Shown one piece after another: positions 16,819-23,596 of a stretch of DNA of 64,000 nucleotides. Position numbers and translations under genes: made by a program. Positions within the stretch are counted from its first letter, which is position 1; each line of letters starts with the position of its first letter. This DNA is from CAYNZV01 sp965217095 (GTDB taxonomy: Bacteria; Latescibacterota; UBA2968; UBA8231): positions 3,906,001 to 3,970,000 of the forward strand of contig OZ244235.1 of the NCBI GenBank assembly GCA_965217095.1, written 5' to 3'. The notes beneath the pieces are model-generated. The model had not been told where the DNA came from and made no database searches. It saw nothing but the letters and a program-made list of their open reading frames with translations.

Positions 16819-17325
16819 ATGGTTCTGAGTAAGAGTGTACTGGTCCTAAACCAGAATTATGAGCCGATGAATGTCTGCAGCGCCCGTCGCGCCCTGGTCT
16901 TGATTCTGCGCGGCAAGGCGCATGCCGTGGAAGTGGCCGAGGAGATCATCCACACGGTTGCCCAGAACTTTCCGGTCCCCAGCGTCGTGCGCCTGGAACG
17001 TTATATCCACGCGCCCAGAAGAAGGGTGGTGCTCTCCAAAAGGAACATCCTGAGACGGGACAACTACCAATGCCAGTATTGCGGAACCCGAGAGAACAAG
17101 CTGACCATCGACCACGTTCTGCCACGAAAATCTGGTGGCCAGGCCAGTTGGGAAAACCTGGTTGCCGCCTGCGCTACGTGCAATAACAAGAAGGGTGAAC
17201 GACGTCCTGATCAGGTAGGCATGATTCTCGGCCGTAAACCGAAGCGCCCCAACAACGTGAGTTTTATTCGAAATTTTATCGGTATTCACGACCAGCGGTG
17301 GAAACCGTATCTCTTCATCGACTGA
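16819..17325 (+). CDS. HNH endonuclease family protein
   Basis: 168 aa. The N-terminal half (VLVLNQNYEPMNVCSARRAL) and the C-terminal zinc HNH domain (CQYCG, LTIDHVLPRKSGG, SWENLVAACATCNNKKG) are those of a widespread bacterial HNH family. The two CxxC-type pairs bind zinc and DH...N make the HNH active site. Members are chromosomal and not tied to mobile elements; their function is not well established. It is 2 bases from scpA and probably leads this operon. No strong ribosome site is seen before the ATG. Confidence 0.9.
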   Translation: MVLSKSVLVLNQNYEPMNVCSARRALVLILRGKAHAVEVAEEIIHTVAQNFPVPSVVRLERYIHAPRRRVVLSKRNILRRDNYQCQYCGTRENKLTIDHVLPRKSGGQASWENLVAACATCNNKKGERRPDQVGMILGRKPKRPNNVSFIRNFIGIHDQRWKPYLFID

Positions 17326-17327
17326 CT

Positions 17328-18083
17328 ATGACCGACGTTGCGACGCCGCTCGAAGAGCGAGATCCATACGAGGTTAGACTCGAGGTGTTCGAAGGGCCCC
17401 TTGATCTCCTGCTGTATCTGATTCGCAAGGACGAGCTAGATGTCTACGATATTCCCATCGCCCACATAACCTCGCAATACCTCGGTTTTCTGGGGCAGAT
17501 TCCCCAGTTGGATCTAGAGCAGGCGGGCGACTTCATCCTCATGGCGGCGACCCTCATGAAACTCAAGTCCCAGCTGTTGCTGCCACGGGATGAGATAGCC
17601 GGCGAGGAGGGGGAAGAGGACCCTCGCGAGGAACTGGTGCGCCGCCTGTTGGAATATCAGCAGTTCAAAGAGATCGCAGAGTGGCTCTACGGCCAACGTT
17701 CCACCCAACGGGATATCTTCCTGCGGCGGCAGACGTCCGAAGAGATCGACCAGGATCTCCAGCCAGTCTCGCTGTTCGATCTGCTGTCGGTGTACAAACA
17801 CGTTCTGGATACGGTACCGGCCTCTCTTGTGCATCGCATCATCGAAGAGGAAGTTTCCATCGAGGCCTGTGTCGATCGCGTCCTGGCCGTGTTGGCGCAG
17901 CGATCACGGGTGAGCTTTTTCGAGCTGGTACAGGGAGGGGGGCGCGATACATTGATTGCGACCTTCGTCAGCATTCTGGAGTTACTGAAGGGACAGCGCA
18001 TTCGCGTGCAACAGGCCCAGCCATTCGATGAGATCTGGATCGAACGACGGGAGGCGGAGCCGCAGGCTCACGAGGTGATTTGA
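17328..18083 (+). CDS. scpA: Segregation and condensation protein A
   Basis: 251 aa from the ATG at 17328; an in-frame ATG 30 bases earlier would overlap the HNH gene and adds nothing conserved. The kleisin signature is present: EVRLEVFEGPLDLLLYLIRK near the start, then DIPIAHITSQYL, ILMAATLMKLKSQLLLP and the C-terminal winged-helix region with VSFFELV. ScpA bridges SMC heads with ScpB in the condensin complex. Its stop overlapped the original TTG start of scpB, which is now cut off by the IS at 18122. Confidence 0.95.
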   Translation: MTDVATPLEERDPYEVRLEVFEGPLDLLLYLIRKDELDVYDIPIAHITSQYLGFLGQIPQLDLEQAGDFILMAATLMKLKSQLLLPRDEIAGEEGEEDPREELVRRLLEYQQFKEIAEWLYGQRSTQRDIFLRRQTSEEIDQDLQPVSLFDLLSVYKHVLDTVPASLVHRIIEEEVSIEACVDRVLAVLAQRSRVSFFELVQGGGRDTLIATFVSILELLKGQRIRVQQAQPFDEIWIERREAEPQAHEVI

Positions 18084-18109
18084 CGGAACCGGCAGAAGAG
18101 ACGCCAGAT

Positions 18110-18121
18110 ATACGCGGCATT
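18110..18121. repeat. Target-site direct repeat, left copy
   Basis: ATACGCGGCATT directly before the left end of the IS is repeated exactly at 19253-19264 after the right end. This 12-base duplication marks the insertion. IS1595-family elements usually make 8-base duplications, so 12 is longer than expected. Confidence 0.9.
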
Positions 18122-18144
18122 GGGGGAATCCATTTAACCGGAGT
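18122..18144. repeat. Left terminal inverted repeat of the IS
   Basis: Begins GGGGGAATCCATTTAACC and runs to 18144. It pairs with 19230-19252 at 22 of 23 positions; the sole mismatch is at the sixth base. Confidence 0.93.
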
Positions 18145-18161
18145 TACCATATGTTCAGTGC

Positions 18162-19214
18162 ATGGCGTATCCTCGCGCTGGCAAGCACTACCCGGGCTCG
18201 GTTGGCGAGTTTCAAGCCTGGTTTCGAACCGATGCGGACTGCCTGGACTACCTCGAATGGCTGCGGTGGCCCGACGGCTTCGTCTGTCCGAGTTGCGGCC
18301 ACGAAGGCGGTTGGCGCTTGGGCGATGGCCGCTTCATGTGTCCGGCGTGTTCGACACGCAGTTCGGTGACGGCCGGTACGATCTTCGATCGGACGCGGAC
18401 ACCCTTGACGATATGGTACACCGCCTGCTGGCTGTTCGCCACCGGTAAAGACGGGATCTCGGCGTTGAGCTTGAAGCGAGTACTGGAGATCAGCTCCTAC
18501 CAGACTGCCTGGGCCATGCTGCACCGCCTGCGGTCGGTGTTGGTACGTCCCGGTCGGGATCTGCTGAGCGGGACGGTACAGGTGGACGAGACCTACATCG
18601 GCGGCGCCGAGCCTGGGCTGGCCGGTGGCCGCGCTAGGGGCAAGAAGGTGCTGACCGGTATCGCAGTTGAGGTTCATGAGCCGAGAGGATTGGGGCGGTG
18701 CCGCATGTCGCCACTGGCCGATGCCTCTGCCGAGACCTTGCACGCGTTCGTGATGGATCACGTCGAGCCGGGCTCGACGATCATCACCGACGGGTGGCCC
18801 GCTTATCAGGGACTGGCTCAGCTCGGCTACGAGCACGATCGGCGCAGCCAGGGCGCGGCCCGCGCTCGGGGCGATGATCCCAACAAGCTGTTGCCCGCCG
18901 TGCACCGCGTTGTCTCACTGGCCAAGCGGTGGCTGCTGGGAACGCATCAAGGGGCCGCCGACAGTACCCACATGAGCCACTACCTCAACGAGTTCGTGTT
19001 CCGCTTCAATCGCCGCCGCTCCCGCAGCCGCGGCATGGTGTTTTATCGCGTGCTCGAGCTGGCCGTGGCCCACGAGCCGATGCGTTTCCAGGATCTCATT
19101 GCCAGCCGACGGCCGAGGAAGCTGCCCCCCGAGCCGCCCAAACGGCGAGGGCATCCCACGAGCCTGGAACGCCCAGGGGCAAACCGGCCGTGGCGGTCGG
19201 CGGCCGAACACTGA
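18162..19214 (+). CDS. IS1595-family (ISXO2-like) transposase
   Basis: 350 aa. An N-terminal zinc ribbon (CPSCG at about 44 and CPAC at about 61) is followed by the ISXO2-like DDE domain: QVDETYIGG with the first Asp, TIITDGWPAYQGL with the second, and THMSHYLNEFVFRFNRRRSR with the third acidic or Asn position. Length and order match the family. The frame is intact with no stop or shift, so the enzyme may be active. The ATG lies 40 bases inside the element. Confidence 0.93.
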   Translation: MAYPRAGKHYPGSVGEFQAWFRTDADCLDYLEWLRWPDGFVCPSCGHEGGWRLGDGRFMCPACSTRSSVTAGTIFDRTRTPLTIWYTACWLFATGKDGISALSLKRVLEISSYQTAWAMLHRLRSVLVRPGRDLLSGTVQVDETYIGGAEPGLAGGRARGKKVLTGIAVEVHEPRGLGRCRMSPLADASAETLHAFVMDHVEPGSTIITDGWPAYQGLAQLGYEHDRRSQGAARARGDDPNKLLPAVHRVVSLAKRWLLGTHQGAADSTHMSHYLNEFVFRFNRRRSRSRGMVFYRVLELAVAHEPMRFQDLIASRRPRKLPPEPPKRRGHPTSLERPGANRPWRSAAEH

Positions 19215-19229
19215 TGGGGGTCGCGACGC

Positions 19230-19252
19230 ACTCCGGTTAAATGGATACCCCC
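19230..19252. repeat. Right terminal inverted repeat of the IS, containing the scpB start codon
   Basis: The repeat ends GGTTAAATGGATACCCCC at 19252. The ATG within it (19241-19243) is in frame with scpB, so bases of the transposon now code for the first four residues of ScpB. Confidence 0.93.
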
Positions 19253-19957
19253 ATACGCGGCATTATCGAAGCCGTTTTGATGACGGCGGATTCTCCGGTG
19301 AGTCCGGGTCGGCTTGCGGATCTTCTGTCGGATGCCAATGGGCGCGACATCCGCGATGCCATCGACGAGCTCAAGGCCCAGTACGACGCAGCCGGTCATG
19401 CCTTTACCATCGTGGAGCTGGCGGGGGGGTTTCAGCTGGCAACGCGTCGGCAATTCGCGCCATGGATACGGAAGCTTCACCAAACCCGCACGTCGGTCCG
19501 ACTTTCCCAGGCCGCGCTCGAAACCCTGGCCATCGTCGCGTTCAAGCAGCCTTTGACGAGGATCGAGGTGGACAACATTCGCGGAGTGGGCTGCGGTGGG
19601 GTGCTTCACACGCTGATGGAGCACAACCTGGTGCGTATAGTCGGTCGCTCTGAGGGCATCGGAAAACCGATGTTGTTCGGGACGACCCGTGAGTTCTTGT
19701 CGGTCTTCGGTTTGAAGAGTCTCGCCGATCTGCCCAAACCGAAGGAGCTCGAGGAGCTCATGGAAGAGGCAGGCGGCGTTAGAGGGATCGAGCACGATCC
19801 GCCGGATTCATCTGCGGAAGACGGCTACGATGCTCCGGAGAAGGAAGCGGACGTCGATGAGCCCATCTCCAAACTGGTTGATGAGGATGTCGAGGAAGAT
19901 GCGGAAGGGGGCGGCGAAGCAGTAGGCGCGCCGGACGAACGCGAATCAGTGGGTTAA
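19241..19957 (+). CDS. scpB: Segregation and condensation protein B, 5' end rebuilt by the IS
   Basis: 238 aa. The winged-helix pair of ScpB is clear (RGIIEAVLMTADSPVSPGRL, RLSQAALETLAIVAFKQPLT, VDNIRGV), followed by an acidic tail of about 60 residues. The first four codons (Met-Asp-Thr-Pro) come from the IS right repeat; the rest begins in the duplicated target. Before insertion the frame ran from TTG at 18080, overlapping the scpA stop, and would have added ten residues (TEPAEETPD). No ribosome site of good spacing precedes the new ATG (GGGGGT is 21 bases away), so expression may be reduced. Downstream genes remain in order. Confidence 0.9.
   Translation: MDTPIRGIIEAVLMTADSPVSPGRLADLLSDANGRDIRDAIDELKAQYDAAGHAFTIVELAGGFQLATRRQFAPWIRKLHQTRTSVRLSQAALETLAIVAFKQPLTRIEVDNIRGVGCGGVLHTLMEHNLVRIVGRSEGIGKPMLFGTTREFLSVFGLKSLADLPKPKELEELMEEAGGVRGIEHDPPDSSAEDGYDAPEKEADVDEPISKLVDEDVEEDAEGGGEAVGAPDERESVG
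19253..19264. repeat. Target-site direct repeat, right copy
   Basis: ATACGCGGCATT after the right end of the IS, identical to 18110-18121. It codes for Ile-Arg-Gly-Ile of scpB in both the original and the present frame. Confidence 0.9.
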
Positions 19958-19978
19958 CGGACCCGCGGCGAAACGACT

Positions 19979-20701
19979 ATGCGACTGAATCGGTATCTCG
20001 CCCGCTCCGGGGTTGCTTCCCGTCGGCACTGCGACGATCTGATTCGGACCGGCGCCGTTTCTATCAACGGAACACCGGTTTGCGAACCCGGGCGCCGCGT
20101 GGACGTGGGAAGCGATCGGGTGGAGTGCCGAGGGAAGCCGGTTGAACTGCCGGCCAACCTGGAATACATAGCGCTCAACAAACCCGTATCCTACCTGGTC
20201 ACCAGGCGGGATACCCGCGATCGGCGCACCGTGTATGAGTTGGTCGAGGAGCGGCATCCCGGTACCATAGCTGTCGGGCGACTGGATCGCGACACCACCG
20301 GGCTGCTCCTGCTTACCAACGACGGTGAGCTCGCCTACCGGCTGAGCCACCCGCGTTTCAAAGTGGAGAAACATTACCGCGTCCTGGTGCAGGGTTGCGT
20401 GAACGACGGCACCTTGGACCACCTGCGCCGGGGAGTAGAGCTGGAAGATGGCATCACCGCGCCAGCCCAGGTCGACGTCGCTAAACGGAACAGATTGGAA
20501 ACGCGGTTGGAAATGGTTATTCGGGAGGGGCGCAAGCGCCAGATTAGACGCATGTGCGCCACTGTCGGGCACGAAGTGGTAGAATTGGAACGTCGCGCCG
20601 TAGGCACGTTACAACTTGGGGATCTTCCCTTGGGTTCCTGGCGCCACCTCGACGAAGGGGAGACGGTCCAACTGCTCAGCCTCGCCGGTTTGCCGCGCTG
20701 A
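19979..20701 (+). CDS. RsuA/RluB-family rRNA pseudouridine synthase
   Basis: 240 aa. An S4 RNA-binding domain comes first (MRLNRYLARSGVASRRHCDD), then the catalytic motif GRLDRDTTGLLLLTNDG with the essential Asp, and the EGRKRQIRRMCATVGHEV segment of the RsuA/RluB/RluE/RluF group. It modifies uridine in rRNA. The position after scpA-scpB is the usual home of rluB in many bacteria, so 23S U2605 is the likely target, but RsuA-type activity cannot be excluded. It is 21 bases after scpB. Confidence 0.93.
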   Translation: MRLNRYLARSGVASRRHCDDLIRTGAVSINGTPVCEPGRRVDVGSDRVECRGKPVELPANLEYIALNKPVSYLVTRRDTRDRRTVYELVEERHPGTIAVGRLDRDTTGLLLLTNDGELAYRLSHPRFKVEKHYRVLVQGCVNDGTLDHLRRGVELEDGITAPAQVDVAKRNRLETRLEMVIREGRKRQIRRMCATVGHEVVELERRAVGTLQLGDLPLGSWRHLDEGETVQLLSLAGLPR

Positions 20702-20708
20702 ATCCGGT

Positions 20709-21404
20709 TTGAAATCAGGCAACGCGAACGGGCAGGCACGCAAGCTCGTCATTGCGATCGATGGCGTCGTCGGTGCCGGTAAAAGCACGACGGCTCGACG
20801 GGTAGCCGACGAACTGGGTTACCGGCATTTGGATACCGGCGCCATGTACCGAGCCGTCACCTTGGCAGCGCTCCGCAACGGAGTCGTTGCTTCCGACGAG
20901 CAGGGCCTCGCCGACTTGCTCGCGGTATTGAAGATCGAGTTGGAGCCGCAGATCCTGGGCGGCCGAATCCGGCTCGACGGCGAGGATGTTAGCAACGAGA
21001 TCCGCACGCCGGAGGTTTCCAGAGGCGTCGGTCCGTACGCAGATGTACCCCTGGTACGACGAGCGCTCATCTCGCAACAGCAAGCGATGGGCGCTGCCGG
21101 TGGTGTCGTCGCCGATGGTCGTGACATCGGTTATGTAGTTTTTCCCGATGCCGACCTGAAGGTATTGTTGACCGCCGAGCTCGGCACCCGTGCCGAGCGG
21201 CGCTACCAGGAGTTGACTAAAAAGGGGGTGAATACTTCCCAAGCGGAAGTAGAAGAAGATATCCGCATACGCGACCGCGCGGATTCGGATAGAGACTACG
21301 GCGCCGAAAGAGACGCCGAGAAAACTCGCGTGCTCGATACCACGTCGCTGACCATTGCAGAACAGGTCGCGCGCATCGTTTCGTGGGCGCGAGAATGTGT
21401 TTGA
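20709..21404 (+). CDS. cmk: Cytidylate kinase
   Basis: 231 aa from TTG at 20709, chosen because it lies just after the preceding stop and gives the normal length; the open frame extends back into the neighbour. The P-loop IDGVVGAGKSTTAR is near the start. Further family segments are YRHLDTGAMYRAVTLAAL, DVSNEIRTPEVS, VVADGRDIGYVVFPDADLKV and RDRADSDRDYGAERDA. It phosphorylates CMP and dCMP. The cmk-rpsA order is common in bacteria. Confidence 0.95.
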   Translation: MKSGNANGQARKLVIAIDGVVGAGKSTTARRVADELGYRHLDTGAMYRAVTLAALRNGVVASDEQGLADLLAVLKIELEPQILGGRIRLDGEDVSNEIRTPEVSRGVGPYADVPLVRRALISQQQAMGAAGGVVADGRDIGYVVFPDADLKVLLTAELGTRAERRYQELTKKGVNTSQAEVEEDIRIRDRADSDRDYGAERDAEKTRVLDTTSLTIAEQVARIVSWARECV

Positions 21405-21524
21405 ACGTCAGAGCCGCCTCGATGTTAGGACTGACGGTTGAGTCGGGAAGCGGCTTTGGTGGACTGCCCTCGTGCAGAGCAACGCCCAATTCGCAATCAA
21501 ACTGAATTTCCCAAAGGATTTGTA

Positions 21525-23408
21525 ATGACAGAAGAAAACCTAACCATGGTGGCCGAGAAGCCGGTATACGGCAATATCTCGATCGACGAGCTGGAGGAGT
21601 CCGAATACAGCGATGAACAGCGGGATGAGTTCATGGCGCTGTACGAGGAAAGCATCTCCGGCATCAAGGAGGGACAGATTGTCAAGGGCCGGGTTGCGGC
21701 AGTCAGTTCCAGCGAAGTGCTGGTGGACATCGGATTCAAATCGGAGGGTGCCATTCCCATCCGCGAGTTCAACGATCCCGAATCCATCGTGTTGGACCAG
21801 GAGATAGAGGTATTTCTGGAAGATGTCGAGGACCAGGAAGGCCAGATGATCCTCTCCAAACAGAAAGCCGACTTCATGAGGGTCTGGGACAACATAAAGG
21901 ACGCTCATGACGCTGGATCGACCGTCATGGGAAAACTCATGCGCCGTATCAAAGGAGGTATCGTGGTCGATCTCTTCGGCGTCGACGCCTTTCTCCCTGG
22001 GTCGCAGATCGATACCCGGCAAGTGAAGAACTTCGATCAGTTCATCGGCAAGGAATTTTCGTTCAAGATCATCAAGCTCAACAAGGCCCGCCGCAACATC
22101 GTCGTCTCCCGCCGCGCCGTGTTGGAGGAAGAGCGGGCGAAACTCCGAGGCGAGATCATCAAGGAGCTGGAAGAGGGACAGGTACGCGAAGGCGTGGTAA
22201 AGAACATCACCGACTTTGGCGCCTTCATCGACCTGGGCGGCGTCGACGGATTGCTGCACATCACCGACATGTCTTGGGGCCGAGTCGGGCACCCTTCAGA
22301 GCTGGTGAATATCGGCGACCGCATCAAGGTCAAGGTGCTGAACTACGACCGCGAACGGGAGCGCATCTCTCTGGGCTTAAAACAACTGACTTCGCATCCC
22401 TGGGAAGCGATTGACGAGAAGTTCCCAGTTGACACCCTCACCCAGGGCAAGGTCGTCAGTATCACCGACTACGGCGCTTTCGTGGAGCTGGAGGAAGGCA
22501 TTGAGGGATTGGTTCACATCTCCGAAATGTCCTGGACCCAACACGTGAGACATCCGTCCAAGCTGGTGAACATCGGTGACATGGTGGAAGTGGTTATTCT
22601 CAAGATCGATCAGGAAAACCACAAAATCTCACTGGGCATGAAGCAGACCGACCCCGATCCGTGGGAATCTCTGGACGCCCGTTACCCGGCCGGCGCCAAG
22701 CTGGAGGGAACCGTACGCAGCTTGACAAACTTCGGAGCCTTCGTCGAGATCGAGGACAATATCGACGGTCTCGTGCACATATCCGATATGTCGTGGACCC
22801 GCAGAATCCGGCAGGCCAGTGAGATGTTCAAGAAGGGCGATGTGATTCCCGTCGTGGTAACCGAGATCGACAAGAAGCGGCGGCGCATCTCCTTGAGCCA
22901 CAAGGTTGCCTTCGAAAACCCGTGGTCGCGGCTTGCCGAGATCTATGCGGTGGGCACGGAGACCAAGGGTTCCGTTACGCGAATTCTCGAACGCGGCGTC
23001 GTGGTCTCCTTGGAAGAGGAAGTAGACGGCTTCGTCCCACTTTCTCAGTTAGCCATCGAGAATCTCCAAACCCCGCGCCAGAGCTTCGAGATCGATCAGG
23101 AGGTTCCCCTGAAGGTCATCGAAGTCGACGAGCAGCAGAAGAAAATCGTGCTCAGCGTGCGCGAATACCTCAAGGACAAGGATCGCGCCGAACACGAGGC
23201 GTACCTTGAAAATCATCCGATTCGAGAGGTTACCATCGAGGACCTTGTGGAAGATCAGGACGACGAAATGGAGAGCTGGGGAGATCCGACCCCGGAGGCT
23301 GGCGACGAGCCTGCAGCCGTGAGCACGGAAGAGGACCATAGCGCCTCCGATGAAGACGCCGATTCAGCTTCGGCCGAAGCTGAGTCGATCGAGTCCGAAG
23401 AGGAGTAA
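21525..23408 (+). CDS. rpsA: 30S ribosomal protein S1
   Basis: 627 aa from ATG 21525, which has AAAGGA 7 bases upstream; longer reading from 21438 is not supported. Six S1 RNA-binding repeats follow each other, for example GQIVKGRVAAVSSSEVLVDI, GVVKNITDFGAFIDL, GKVVSITDYGAFVELEEGIE and GTVRSLTNFGAFVEI. Repeats three to five are the most alike, as expected. An acidic tail of about 60 residues closes the protein. S1 binds mRNA at initiation. It ends its transcription unit at the terminator at 23464. Confidence 0.97.
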   Translation: MTEENLTMVAEKPVYGNISIDELEESEYSDEQRDEFMALYEESISGIKEGQIVKGRVAAVSSSEVLVDIGFKSEGAIPIREFNDPESIVLDQEIEVFLEDVEDQEGQMILSKQKADFMRVWDNIKDAHDAGSTVMGKLMRRIKGGIVVDLFGVDAFLPGSQIDTRQVKNFDQFIGKEFSFKIIKLNKARRNIVVSRRAVLEEERAKLRGEIIKELEEGQVREGVVKNITDFGAFIDLGGVDGLLHITDMSWGRVGHPSELVNIGDRIKVKVLNYDRERERISLGLKQLTSHPWEAIDEKFPVDTLTQGKVVSITDYGAFVELEEGIEGLVHISEMSWTQHVRHPSKLVNIGDMVEVVILKIDQENHKISLGMKQTDPDPWESLDARYPAGAKLEGTVRSLTNFGAFVEIEDNIDGLVHISDMSWTRRIRQASEMFKKGDVIPVVVTEIDKKRRRISLSHKVAFENPWSRLAEIYAVGTETKGSVTRILERGVVVSLEEEVDGFVPLSQLAIENLQTPRQSFEIDQEVPLKVIEVDEQQKKIVLSVREYLKDKDRAEHEAYLENHPIREVTIEDLVEDQDDEMESWGDPTPEAGDEPAAVSTEEDHSASDEDADSASAEAESIESEEE

Positions 23409-23463
23409 TCCAGCGGCTAACAGCGGTGCTGCCTCACAGGCTGCCGCAGCCAGCGTAAGCTTC

Positions 23464-23493
23464 AGCCGGGGGTCATGTGGCCCCCGGCTTTTC
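23464..23493 (+). terminator. Rho-independent terminator after rpsA
   Basis: AGCCGGGGG (23464-23472) and CCCCCGGCT (23481-23489) form a perfect 9-base stem with an 8-base loop, followed by TTTTC. It lies 56 bases after the rpsA stop. Confidence 0.9.
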
Positions 23494-23596
23494 TATTGCT
23501 CGGTCGTTTGCGCCTTTATGGCCTCCCTCTCCCGACTTATCTTAAGATCGCTTCGGTCAGTCCCGTGCGGACCTTAAGTTACCTCTGAAAGCTATC

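Larger units (their letters stand above)
18122..19252 (+). mobile_element. IS1595-family insertion sequence, complete, 1131 bp
   Basis: The element is bounded by 23-base terminal inverted repeats (18122-18144 and 19230-19252) that differ at one position, and by a 12-base direct repeat outside. It holds one transposase gene in the direction of the host operon. It sits 38 bases after the scpA stop, inside what were the first codons of scpB. Both ends and the transposase look intact, which suggests a recent insertion. Confidence 0.93.

Noticed and set aside
18080..18448. Open frame from the old scpB start into the IS
   Set aside because: After 14 codons it is noncoding reading of the IS left end; it is the interrupted scpB start, not a gene.
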